A program made the position numbers and the translations under genes. From contig OW121741.1 in the NCBI GenBank assembly GCA_933228675.1, positions 59,681,363 through 59,745,362 of the forward strand: 64,000 nt of DNA. Reading direction: 5' to 3'. Each line of letters begins with the position of its first letter. Position 1 is the first letter of the stretch. Positions 30,244-41,477 of this stretch are shown piece after piece. The notes below the pieces were generated by a model. It saw nothing but the letters and a program-made list of their open reading frames with translations, had not been told where the DNA came from and did not search any database. This DNA is from Stomorhina lunata. Its lineage: Eukaryota > Arthropoda > Insecta > Diptera > Rhiniidae.

Positions 30244-31599
30244 ATGGAGACTTTCAGCTATAAAGAATTGGACGAAGAATATTTTAAAAATAAAGATGGA
30301 GTTCTAAGCCATATTCAAACAAAACCGAATATAAATAGTCTCTACATTGAAACACAACTGGAAATAAAAAACAAAGTATCTAATTTCGTCAAAACATTGA
30401 ATAGATACTACAAGGAAGTTGACTTTAGTAAAAGTAAATTTTACAAGCGCTTTGCGAATTGGTTAGAAGGTGAACTCCGTATCCAGATCATTTCAGAAAC
30501 AACAAATGATGGGAGTTGTGGAAGACCACAAAAACCGTTAGATAACTGTAGCGATAGATCTAAGAGACGAAAACTGAAGAATCTTAATGAAGAAATCGGG
30601 TGTGAAAACATTAAAGATAGTTTTGCATAAACTTCGATCTGAAAAACAATTAGCGAAAGTGGATATCATTCAGAAAGTCCTTTCTGCTAATCCGGTGAGA
30701 ACAAAACGGGTTCTTAAAAGCATTCAAACACCAAACGAGGAAAAACAGTTTATAAACGAGGAAGCACTTGCATTATTTCTGGATTTAAAGCTAACAAAAC
30801 ACCAGTATACTCAACTCAGATTGCGTGCGATCGAAAAAGGCTTAAATTTATACCCGTCATATCATCACATAATTGCAGCTAAAAAGGAGTGCTATCCTCC
30901 AAAGGAATCTATGAAAATCACACCAATTTCTACACAGGTAAAACTGCAAGCTCTACTTGATCATACAGCTAAAAGGTTGCTGCAATCACTTAAAGGAAGT
31001 GATTTAAAAAAACTTGGAAACTGCAATTTAACTCTCTTTTGTAAATGGGGATGCAATGGATCTTCAGGACAAAAACAATATAAACAATTTTTATGTGAAG
31101 ATATTTCTGACACAGATATGTTCATGGTGTCATTTGTGCCATTGCGATTAATAAAAAACTTAGAAGACTCGGAACCTTCGTCCAGCACAATGCAAACAAA
31201 TTTTATTTGGAAAAATCATACTCCATCGTCCACGAAGTACTGCACACCAATAAAATTTGAATTTAAAAAGGAAACTCATGATACCATTAAGAATGAAATA
31301 AGTGACATCAAAACTCAAATTTCAACACTAAAGCCATTAGAGTTAGAGATAGATGAACATACTATTAAATTGAATTATCAATTAATACTTTCAATGATAG
31401 ACGGAAAAACTGCCCAGGCTTTGACTGATACAAAAGCTTCATCCAGCTGTATTATATGTAAAGCAACATCAAGTCAGTTAAACCAAGAACCTACAAAGTC
31501 ACTAGATAGTATTGATGCATTTGAATTTGGATTATCACCGCTACATACGAGAATAAGATTTATGGAACACATACTGAAAATTAGCTATGATTTGGACTT
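30244..31599 (+). pseudogene. Transib transposase, N-terminal two thirds
   Basis: The start at 30244 (METFSYKEL) opens a frame that runs to 30630. A 1-nt shift in 30590-30630 moves the reading to the frame ending at 31612, whose last codons are Gypsy LTR sequence. Recognisable Transib features are the CYPPKES block, the KWGCNGSSG..YKQ motif at about 31043-31090, the segment FVPLRLI..STKYCTPIKFEF, and LSMIDGKTAQALTDT with a CIIC zinc pair and FGLSPLHTRIRF. In Transib/RAG1 proteins the KWG motif normally reads KWGFDGSSG and its Asp is the first catalytic residue; here codon 31055-31057 is Asn. Frameshift, Asp loss and the Gypsy insertion at 31600 all point to a dead gene. Assignment to Transib is supported by the terminal repeats. 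Confidence 0.85.
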
Positions 31600-33816
31600 T
31601 GTACTGTGTTGAAACAAATTTTTGTAAAGTAAGGTAAATTTTGCAGTTGTTTTAAATAAATTCGTAAATTATACCGTAACCGTTTCATAGAAACTTCGTA
31701 CCCTGACTTGTAGTGTAAAAACGCTTTTTGAATACCCATTCAGAACGCTCCCCAGTACTTTCAAAACTTTTAAGTTTTACTCGTGCTTACTAAAAGCGAA
31801 CCTTTTCCGCGTTCTATTTTCTGGTGGCTTTTAACAAGGAAAGTTTAATTTCTATCCCCGATTTCGAAATAAAATATAATTCGGGATACTGTTTAAATAT
31901 TAAAATTCTGTTAAAATTTTAAGATACTGTTCAAATAAAATTAATAGAAGTTATATATCTTTGTTTTGAACTAAAATAAATTTGTGGTCCAGATATATTT
32001 ATTGGCTCGAAAGAGGAATTGCCAAAATCACGTTTTCCTACTCCAGTGAATTTTGGGTACTGCAACTTGAACGGTTACAGCGTGCTGACCTTACCCACAA
32101 AATCACGTGAAATTCTAGAACGTGCTGGAAGAACTCATGTAGAGACGACTATGTTTTTGGCTTTAGGCGTAAAGTGAGACAATTTGCAAAATTTTGCGTC
32201 CTACTAAGAACCATAACTTATTGAAGCTTCAATATCGGCGATTTTGAAACACCAAAAATTAACTTTAACTTTGCCTCTTAAAAAAAAAATATAAAAAAAA
32301 TAATAATTATAAAGTTTTCATTCAATCATAATTTGTTAAATGTTTTACGTTAAGATTTTATTTGTCTAAAAACTTTGATCATATTAACTTGATTTATATC
32401 TTAAAAAGTACATATATTTAAAAGTAATGTTTCTATATTTGTTAAATATTAGTCCAGCCCTGATTTACAAATTAATCGATAGATGTTAAATTTTAGTTTT
32501 CCCTATTAATTATTTTTCATCAATTATTTTTATCGTTCCATTCCCTGTTCTTTCCTACATCTAGATCGAATTAATTTGACAACTTCAAATTAGTCTTGTT
32601 TTAGATGTGAAAGAAAGTGCAGTGAATGTGTAAAAAAAATATAATATAAAATACAAAATAAGTAGCCAAAAATGTTGATAAAAATATAAAAAAAAGGCAA
32701 AGTATATGAAAGAAATCAAAAATATATAAAAAAGGTAAAAGAAAATAATAATATCCCAAAATAGAATTCATCAACGGAGCTGAAGGCCTTCAATCCTAAG
32801 AATTTGCGGAGAAAAGAGAACATGTAAGTTTAATTCTTTATATTTTGTTCTTTATGCTTTTGATTTTCATTCATGATTTTGCCATTGATCTGATTTGTTT
32901 TTACGTTATGTTTTGATTCTTTATTTTTATCGTGATTTTTCATATATTTTATAAATTTATCGGGCATGTTCTGCAAATCACTTCCACATGATTTTGAAAT
33001 CACATAAATTTTCTAAGTCGAATTATTCATTGTTCATAAATTATTTTGACACTTTTATAACTCAGTGCACTTAAGATGAAGAAGGTCTAGAAGGTTATTG
33101 ATAAATGCTCTGAAAATTTCAACAATTATAGAAATTACAGCCTTTTTGAATTTCATGTGATTTCAAAATCATGTGGAAGTGATTTGCAGAACATGCCCGT
33201 ATATTTCGGATTTTGTTTTGATCTTCAAATTTTACAAATTTCGAACATAACTTTTTCTTAATGCAACCACGCAAACATTTCTTTGATTAATTTGAAATGA
33301 TCTTGATTAATTTGTATTTTGGGTCTCATTAGACTATATATATATATAATATATATTTCTTGTTAAATTTGTTTGTTATTATAATCTTTAATTAATAATA
33401 TAAATATGAACTGTATAAGTGACGAAATGAATTTCTAAATAAATTTGATTATTGATTCGAAACTATTTGAAAGTTAAGTGGTTCTAAATTATGTGTCGGG
33501 TCTTCAAATTATATCTAAGAAGATATGGAAAGGGTAGGGTACAGAGCAGACAAAGAATAAGTGCTGCTGATTAACGTTTTCCCCCAGAATTGTATATGTC
33601 CGTTTTGCAGTCTTTTAAAATTCGTTTCACTCAAAAATTTGGTTCTAGTGTGTACTAAAATTTTCTTGTTATTACTGGGTCAAGGATAAGAACACTGTAA
33701 GACATTCGAACCCCGACAGACTGAACAGCCGGTAATCAACCAGGTACATACCCTTACGGTACGTTCACTCTTCCACCAAATCCTCCACACCAAAAACTAT
33801 ACCCAGTTTCATAACA
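31600..33816 (+). repeat. Gypsy LTR1 (2217 bp, includes a MITE)
   Basis: Starts TGTACTGTGTTGAAAC and ends TTTCATAACA. Without the 239-bp MITE (32961-33199) and its 3-bp duplication it is about 1.98 kb, long for a Gypsy LTR. It contains a block of about 45 bp (CCGCGTTCTATTTTCTGGTG and on) that LTR3 also has but LTR2 lacks. Confidence 0.93.
32961..33199. mobile_element. 239-bp MITE with perfect 45-bp inverted repeats
   Basis: The ends start CGGGCATGTTCTGCAAATCA on both strands and match perfectly for about 45 bp. The flanks are TAT at 32958-32960 and 33200-33202. LTR2 (about 40337) and LTR3 (about 50164) show the site without the element and with a single TAT. No coding sequence. The superfamily is uncertain; a 3-bp duplication would fit PIF/Harbinger, but the target is not the usual TWA. 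Confidence 0.92.
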
Positions 33817-33819
33817 GAA

Positions 33820-33837
33820 TGGCGCCCAACGTGGGGC
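33820..33837 (+). promoter_or_regulatory. Gypsy primer-binding site, copy 1 (tRNA-Lys)
   Basis: TGGCGCCCAACGTGGGGC begins three bases after the LTR end. It complements the 3' end of the fly tRNA-Lys that ends GCCCCACGTTGGGCGCCA, over all 18 positions as I recall that tRNA. Confidence 0.85.
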
Positions 33838-34335
33838 CCATGGATACGTGGGTCCTATATTTCTGAATTAATAACTTAAGTTCTTACTTGTTTTTTTTTT
33901 CGGTGCGAAGAAATATATAACTTTGGAATGCTTTAAGTTTGCTAGATGTAAGACTTTCTGACCAGGTTTAGTATTTCTCACCACTTTCTTAAATTAACTG
34001 CGAATAACAAAACTGTGTGATTTATTTATTAGATTAGGATCAAGTCTGAAATACACCAGTTTTGGAACCGATTTATAAATTATTTTTTTTGTACTAAATA
34101 CTTAGATTTGATGATGATCTGTATTGTACTTAAACATTTTTTATTTTAAAAATATTAATTTTGGGGGACCAAATTTACATTATAATTTAGAACAATATTT
34201 ATTCTTTCAAATAGGAGTAGAATCAGAATTTGAAAATTACATATTCTAAAAATTTAACTGAAACTTATTTTATCGACCAATCTTGATTTATATTTTACAA
34301 AAGTATCTACCACAATTTCTGCTTTATTATACAAT

Positions 34336-35619
34336 ATGTCGCTTCGCCATAGTACCGAAGACCTCAGTGTCTGCACCATATGTAGGGAAAATGTTAGTGA
34401 GGATACAAATTGCTTAAGAACCGCTTGCGGTCACAAATTTCATAAAAATTGCTTGCTAACATGGCTCAAAAGAAATTCTACCTGTCCGCAATGCAGAGCT
34501 CACTGCAGTGGCAGGGAATTTGGAATATCTCCAACTCCTAATCGAGGTGCTAGAACTAGATCACGTACCAATAATACATCAAATAACATTATTATTCAAG
34601 CAACTACAGGTCTTTCTCAAAGCCAAACTGAAAGTCTGTCAATTCCAACTTCAGCTGCCCCTATTAGTAACACCAATATAGTTACTGCTCCCGAGACTAA
34701 TGAGTTAGAAGGTGCAGTAGGAATAGATGATACAAGGATCAGACAACTAGTTTCGACAGCTATAGCGACTCGAGAAGCTGCAATCTTCAATGATATTGAA
34801 GAACGTGTAACACGAACAATTGAGGAGCGTATTGAATCTGTTTTAACAAGTTCGCTCAATAGACTTAACCTAAACGTACCAACACAGAACACATCCCAAA
34901 ACAACAACTCTTCTAATCTTCACACAAATTATGAATGGCCTCAAGACATGCCTAGATTGTCTAATACTATTTCAGGCAGAATTCCACATAGCAATTCTGA
35001 AACTCGAATAAGTGATTCTTCCATAGTAACTAATGCTGGGAAAATAGCAAGTTTAGTTCATAATTGGGACATAAAGTTTGATGGTTCGCCAAAATTATCG
35101 GTTGAAAACTTTATATACAGAATAGAGTCCTTAGTTTTAGATACGTTAGGAGGTAACTTTAATATTTTATGTGATAACGCTCAATGCTTATTCACAAATG
35201 ACGCTAAGGATTGGTATTGGAGTTTTCGAAGATCCGTTGATAGAATAACATGGCCTTTATTGTGTGAAGCTCTTCGGACCAATTTTGAGGAATATCGTAC
35301 CGATACCGAAATAAAGGAAGATATGCGTAACCGCAAACAAGGTCCTAACGAATCATTTGGCGATTATAAAAACGTTATTTTTAAAATGGCCGAAAGTTTG
35401 CATACTCCTTTAAGGGAAGAAGAGATGGTAGAAATACTTCAACGTGGTCTTCGACCACGAATTCGACAACAGTTACTATATGTTCCTATCAATTCTGTAG
35501 CGCAACTACGTAAGTTGTGTCTCAAGGGTGAAAATTTACTCAACGAAGTATCTAAAACTAATACTTTATTGCACACTTTTAATAGAAGTTATGGTCGCGT
35601 AGAAACGTTAGCGAGTTAG
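34336..35619 (+). CDS. Gypsy Gag with N-terminal RING-H2 finger, copy 1
   Basis: The 427-codon frame starts MSLRHS. Residues 13-53 form a complete RING-H2 finger: C13-x2-C16-x14-C31-x-H33-x2-H36-x2-C39-x10-C50-x2-C53. Ile15, Trp43 and Pro51 sit where E2-contacting RING proteins have them. A Thr/Ser/Asn-rich linker follows, then a charged helical stretch (about 130-180) and the Gag capsid-like core at about 235-410 (FDGSPKLSVENFIYRIESL, YWSFRRSVDRITWPLL, GPNESFGDYKNVIFKMAE). Gag proteins normally lack RING fingers; this one may act as a ubiquitin ligase, which is inference. The frame stops early at 35619. Past it, other frames encode SELEDNLLVENN and a CCHC knuckle, so the C-terminus is detached by frameshifts. 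Confidence 0.9.
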   Translation: MSLRHSTEDLSVCTICRENVSEDTNCLRTACGHKFHKNCLLTWLKRNSTCPQCRAHCSGREFGISPTPNRGARTRSRTNNTSNNIIIQATTGLSQSQTESLSIPTSAAPISNTNIVTAPETNELEGAVGIDDTRIRQLVSTAIATREAAIFNDIEERVTRTIEERIESVLTSSLNRLNLNVPTQNTSQNNNSSNLHTNYEWPQDMPRLSNTISGRIPHSNSETRISDSSIVTNAGKIASLVHNWDIKFDGSPKLSVENFIYRIESLVLDTLGGNFNILCDNAQCLFTNDAKDWYWSFRRSVDRITWPLLCEALRTNFEEYRTDTEIKEDMRNRKQGPNESFGDYKNVIFKMAESLHTPLREEEMVEILQRGLRPRIRQQLLYVPINSVAQLRKLCLKGENLLNEVSKTNTLLHTFNRSYGRVETLAS

Positions 35620-35887
35620 AAGATAATTTACTTGTTGAAAACAATAGGGAAGTCGATGAGGAAATGAATATATGAATATATGAATATATGAACTTATTTG
35701 CTGGAATTGTCGGAAAGATGGCCATCGGTATATGGATTGTATGGAAGACAGAAGTATTTTCTGCTATGGTTGTGGCCTTGTAGGTGCTTATAAGCCCACT
35801 TGTAAAAATTGCAATCCGGGAAACTTCAAGAAGAGCGAAGGTACCAACCTAAACCTTCGCCAAGACCCGAATCTGAAAACCCAATAA
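35620..35887 (+). pseudogene. Gypsy Gag C-terminus with CCHC zinc knuckle, copy 1
   Basis: Beyond the Gag stop a frame reads ELEDNLLVENNREVDEEM until a stop in a triple ATGAATAT repeat (35665-35692). In yet another frame, 35699 onward gives the knuckle CWNCRKDGHRYMDC (C-x2-C-x4-H-x4-C) and a second partial one, CYGCG..CKNC, ending at a stop at 35887. The pol frame opens at 35809, so the overlap is about 80 nt, as expected where Gypsy elements shift frame from gag to pol. Confidence 0.75.
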
Positions 35888-38121
35888 CAATTTCCATTAC
35901 CTCACCCCTTAACAATTATCCCGATAAGCCAAAATTAAAAGAAATAGTACCATATGAAGTTCGCCTTAAATTTTATCGACAGAAGAGAGAAGAAATTTTT
36001 AACACTAGTAGTAGCCAAAAGCGTTCATCTCTACGGCAAAAGAACTATTGGAACATGGTTAAAACCAACCAAAAAGTTATTTGTTCTCTTTTAAATTCCA
36101 TAACAAATCGTAAAGATGACTTAAGACCATATGCCCAACTTAGTCTTTTTGGTAGAAAACTTTTAGGATTGTTAGATAGCGGTGCACAAGTTTCCTGTAT
36201 TGGCGGCTCTCTTGCAAAAGAAGTTTGTAAAATGAAAGATTTTAAAAGTCATAAGACCTTTATAAAAACAGCCGATTCTCGCCAACAAATTGTATATGGA
36301 ACCGTTAAGGCCCCTGTTTCATTTAAAGATAAGATAGAACAAATAAATTTTTACATTGTACCCTCAATATCTCAAGAAATCATACTTGGAGTAGATTTCT
36401 GGAAGATATTTCAAATTGCTCCAAACATAATATCTGAAGTAGCTATAGATAAAATATCTGATATAGGTTACGAGATGGTTTTGCTTTCAGATTTGCAAAA
36501 ATCACAACTTGAAAATGTGAAAGCCTTTTTTCCTTCATACGAAAAAGAAGGCTTGGGCAAAACATCGTTAATGGAACACGTCATAGAGTTAGAACCCAAT
36601 GTCCGTCCGATAAAGCAGAGATACTTTCCCATCTCCCCGGCTATTGAAAAGTTAGTTCACTCCGAGATAGATGAAATGTTAAAACTTAAGGTTATAGAAG
36701 AAGCTCCTAACAGTCCGTGGTCTAGTCCGGTTGTATTAGTCCGAAAACCTAATAAAGTCCGTCTGTGTTTAGATTCAAGAAAGATCAATAGCTTTACCAT
36801 CAAAGATGCATACCCGTTGCCCCATATAGAAGGCATCCTAAGTAGATTACCGAAAGCTCAATACATAAGTTCGTTAGACCTTCGTCGAGCATTTTGGCAA
36901 ATTCCGTTGGCCAAAAATTCTAGAGACTTTACTTGTTTTACTGTACCTAATCGTCCGCTTTACAGATATTGCGTAATGCCATTTGGCTTATGTAATGTGC
37001 CACAAGCTTTATGTCGGTTGATGGATCGCGTGATTCCTTCAGATCTGAAAGATGAGGTCTTTGTATACCTGGATGATTTGTTAATCATCTCAGAGAATTT
37101 TGATAAGCATATGTCAGTTTTATGTAAGGTTGCTTTGGCTTTAAAAGATGCAGGTCTTACAATTAATATTCAGAAGAGCAAATTCTGCATTAAAGAGGTC
37201 CAGTATTTGGGTTATGTTGTCGGAAACGGCACATTGCGTACTGACCCAGAAAAGATTTCTGCTGTAACCAACTATCCGTCTCCCTCATCGGTTAAACAAT
37301 TACGGAGATTCCTCGGAATGGCCGGATGGTACCGACGTTTTGTAGACAATTTTGCTGTTTTAACTGTACCTCTCACCAACTTGCTTAAAAAAGGGAAAGG
37401 TTTTAACTGGACGCAAGAAGCTGAAACTGCGTTTGATCTTTTGAAACGAAAATTATCTTCAACCCCTATACTTGTCAGTCCGAATTATTCGAAGCCGTTT
37501 GTCCTCCAATGCGATGCTAGCAAGCTTGGAGTGGGAGCAGTTCTAACTCAAACGAATAACGAGGGTCAAGAAATGCCTGTGGCCTATTTTTCAAAAAAGC
37601 TTAATAAAGCACAGTCCAATTATAGTGTCACTGAGTTAGAATGCTTGGCCGTAATTATGGCACTGAAGAAATTTAGACCCTATGTAGAGGGCCAGGATTT
37701 TACTATTGTTACTGATCATGCGAGCCTTCAGTGGCTAATGAGACAGTCTGACCTTTCCGGTCGTCTTGCTCGTTGGTCACTGAAGCTCCAAGGTTACCGG
37801 TTCAAAATAGAGCATCGTCGCGGTAGTGAAAATATTGTACCCGACTGCCTATCACGGCAAAACTTTGATGAAGTTTCTGAGTTAGAGATCATGCCTGTTA
37901 TAGACTTAGAATCCCCAGAATTTGAATCAAAAGAATACTCTGAAATACGGCACAAAATAAAGGAGAACGCTTCAAAACTGCCTGATCTTCGAATTCTTGG
38001 GAATAAGGTTTATAAAAGGTGTGAATTTTCCAATGGGAATGACCACGACGAAATGTTTGTATGGAAATTGTGGGTACCGAAAATGTTAGTAAATCTCATG
38101 GGGGATAGCCAAGACCCTTGA
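35809..38121 (+). pseudogene. Gypsy Pol copy 1: protease, RT, RNase H (truncated)
   Basis: The 770-codon frame carries the aspartic protease with LLDSGAQVSC at about residue 121. The reverse transcriptase follows, with CLDSRKINSFT, SLDLRRAFWQIPL, MPFGLCNVPQAL and catalytic YLDDLLII at about 420. RNase H comes next, with LQCDASKLGVGAVL (about 567), TELECLAV and VTDHASLQWLM, then a linker toward the integrase. At 38093 the frame is destroyed by a deletion of about 40 bp relative to copy 2 (between short AAAT/AATCT repeats), so the frame ends NLMGDSQDP. Compared with copy 2, the protein is about 95% or more identical by eye. Codons up to RNase H look functional. Confidence 0.92.
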
Positions 38122-38970
38122 AAGGTTACGTAGAAATTTATATTGGCCTAATATGGTTCATGACGTCAAGGAATTTATATCCAAATGCGATAAGTGCTAT
38201 CAATCTAAATCTCCAAACGTAACTCTGAGACCTCCAATAGCTGGTTGTTTTCCAACAGAACGTCCATTTCAGAATCTCTTTATAGATTTTATTGGACCTT
38301 ATCCAAGATCCAAAAAGGGAAAAATTGGAGCCATCGTTTTGTTGGATAGTTTTACTAAATTCCCATTCATTAAACCCGTAAGGCAGTTTTCCTCAACCTG
38401 CATTATCCATTATACAGCCCGCAAGCAAATGCCAGTGAGAGGGTAAACCGCTCAATCCTGGCTGGTATCAGATCATACATATCAAAAAACCATACAACTT
38501 GGGATACCCACTTGCAAGACATTGCAGAAGCTATACGCAGTTCCTTTCACCAAACAATTGGACATAGCCCTTATTATGCCTTATTTGGCCAACACATGAT
38601 ATCTCATGCCAAAGACTATCAACTTTTACGGAATTTGCGTTCATTTGATTCTGAAACACTAGATACGTGTGACAGATTAAAATTGATCAGGACTGATATT
38701 TTACGAAACATAAGCTCAGCCTTAATTAATTCTTCAAACAGGTATAATTTAAGAAGCACTGCCAAACGCTTTCAAATCGGTGATACTGTGTTCCATAGAA
38801 ATTTCATTGGAAGTAACGCTGGCAATAAATTCTGTGCTAAATTTGCACCCAAATTTATAAAATCTGTTGTTGTTGGTATAAAAGGCAATAATATTTATCA
38901 GCTGAAGGACAAAGAAACTGGCAGAGTCGAATTTTATCATGGTAAAGATATTCTGAACAAATATTTATAG
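38122..38970 (+). pseudogene. Gypsy integrase copy 1, core deleted
   Basis: The frame 38153-38446 encodes the second half of the zinc-binding region (CDKCYQSK) and the start of the core with the first catalytic Asp in FIDFIGPYP. At about 38403 a deletion of roughly 145 bp, between TTAT repeats, removes the block with the second Asp (SDNG in copy 2) and shifts the frame. From 38455 the downstream part resumes and the frame 38512-38970 covers the core end and the C-terminal domain (RSTAKRFQIGDTVF, GNNIYQLKDKE). The C-terminus here is complete, whereas copy 2 lacks it. Confidence 0.88.
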
Positions 38971-39015
38971 AACAACACTTCTCATGTTTCGACGTCGTTG
39001 CCGCAAAACATGTTT

Positions 39016-40958
39016 TGTACTGTGTTGAAACAAATTGTTGTAAAGTAAGGTAAATTTTGCAGTTGTTTTAAATAAATTCGTAAATTATACCGTAACCGTT
39101 TCATAGAAACTTCGTACCCTGACTTGTAGTGTAAAAACGCTTTTTGAATACCCATTCAGAACGCTCCCCAGTACTTTCAAAACTTTTAAGTTTTACTCGT
39201 GCTTACTAAAAGCGAACCTTTTCTATCCCCGATTTCGAAATAAAATATAATTCGGGATACTGTTTAAATATTAAAATTCTGTTAAAATTTTAAGATACTG
39301 TTCAAATAAAATTAATAGAAGTTATATATCTTTGTTTTGAACTAAAATAAATTTGTGGTCCAGATATATTTATTGGCTCGAAAGAGGAGTTGCCAAAATC
39401 ACGTTTTCCTACTCCAGTGAATTTTGGGTACTGCAACTTGAACGGTTACAGCGTGCTGACCTTACCCACAAAATCACGTGAAATTCTAGAACGTGCTGGA
39501 AGAACTCATGTAGAGACGACTATGTTTTTGGCTTTAGGCGTAAAGTGAGACAATTTGCAAAATTTTGCGTCCTACTAAGAACCATAACTTATTGAAGCTT
39601 CAATATCGGCGATTTTGAAACACCAAAAATTAACTTTAACTTTGCCTCTTAAAAAAAAAAAAATATAAAAAAAAAATAATAATTATAAATTTTTCATTCA
39701 ATCATAATTTGTTAAATGTTTTACGTTAAGATTTTATTTGTCTAAAAACTTTGATCATATAAACTTGATTTATATCTTAAAAAGTACATATATTTAAAAG
39801 TAATGTTTCTATATTTGTTAAATATTAGTCCAGCCCTGATTTACAAATTAATCGATAGATGTTAAATTTTAGTTTTCCCTATTAATTATTTTTCATCAAT
39901 TATTTTTATCGTTCCATTCCCTGTTCTTTCCTACATCTAGATCGAATTAATTTGACAACTTCAAATTAGTCTTGTTTTAGATGTGAAAGAAAGTGCAGTG
40001 AATGTGTAAAAAAAAATATAATATAAAATGCAAAATAAGTAGCCAAAAATGTTGATAAAAATATAAAAAAAAAGGCAAAGTATATGAAAGAAATCAAAAA
40101 TATATAAAAAAGGTAAAAGAAAATAATAATATCCCAAAATAGAATTCATCAACGGAGCTGAAGGCCTTCAATCCTAAGAATTTGCGGAGAAAAGAGAACA
40201 TGTAAGTTTAATTCTTTATATTTTGTTCTTTATGCTTTTGATTTTTATTCATGATTTTGCCATTGATCTGATTTGTTTTTACGTTATGTTTTGATTCTTT
40301 ATTTTTATCGTGATTTTTCATATATTTTATAAATTTATATTTCGGATTTTGTTTTGATCTTCAAATTTTACAAATTTCGAACATAACTTTTTCTTAATGC
40401 AACCACGCAAACATTTCTTTGATTAATTTAAAATGATCTTGATTAATTTGTATTTTGGGTCTCATTAGACTATATATATATATATATATAATATATATTT
40501 CTTGTTAAATTTGTTTGTTATTATAATCTTTAATTAATAATATAAATATGAACTGTATAAGTGACGAAATGAATTTCTAAATAAATTTGATTATTGATTC
40601 GAAACTATTTGAAAGTTAAGTGGTTCTAAATTATGTGTCGGGTCTTCAAATTATATCTAAGAAGATATGGAAAGGGTAGGGTACAGAGCAGACAAAGAAT
40701 AAGTGCTGCTGATTAACGTTTTCCCCCAGAATTGTATATGTCCGTTTTGCAGTCTTTTAAAATTCGTTTCACTCAAAAATTTGGTTCTAGTGTGTACTAA
40801 AATTTTCTTGTTATTACTGGGTCAAGGATAAGAACACTGTAAGACATTCGAACCCCGACAGACTGAACAGCCGGTAATCAACCAGGTACATACCCTTACG
40901 GTACGTTCACTCTTCCACCAAATCCTCCACACCAAAAACTATACCCAGTTTCATAACA
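39016..40958 (+). repeat. Gypsy LTR2 (central, 1943 bp)
   Basis: Shared by the two copies as 3' LTR of the first and 5' LTR of the second. It lacks the about 45-bp block present in LTR1 and LTR3, and it has neither the MITE nor the DINE insertion, so it supplies the empty sites for both. Confidence 0.93.
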
Positions 40959-40961
40959 GAA

Positions 40962-40979
40962 TGGCGCCCAACGTGGGGC
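40962..40979 (+). promoter_or_regulatory. Gypsy primer-binding site, copy 2 (tRNA-Lys)
   Basis: Identical to the first copy (TGGCGCCCAACGTGGGGC), three bases after the end of LTR2. Confidence 0.85.
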
Positions 40980-41477
40980 CCATGGATACGTGGGTCCTAT
41001 ATTTCTGAATTAATAACTTAAGTTCTTACTTGTTTTTTTTTTCGGTGCGAAGAAATATATAACTTTGGAATGCTTTAAGTTTGCTAGATGTAAGACTTTC
41101 TGACCAGGTTTAGTATTTCTCACCACTTTCTTAAATTAACTGCGAATAACAAAACTGTGTGATTTATTTATTAGATTAGGATAAAGTCTGAAATACACCA
41201 GTTTTGGAACCGATTTATAAATTATTTTTTTTGTACTAAATACTTAGATTTGATGATGATCTGTATTGTACTTAAACATTTTTTATTTTAAAAATATTAA
41301 TTTTGGGGGACCAAATTTACATTATAATTTAGAACAATATTTATTCTTTCAAATAGGAGTAGAATCAGAATTTGAAAATTACATATTCTAAAAATTTAAC
41401 TGAAACTTATTTTATCGACCAATCTTGATTTATATTTTACAAAAGTATCTACCACAATTTCTGCTTTATTATACAAT

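Noticed and set aside
38970..39015. Possible env gene after integrase in the Gypsy element
   Set aside because: Only about 45 bp separate the integrase stop from LTR2, so there is no room for an env frame.
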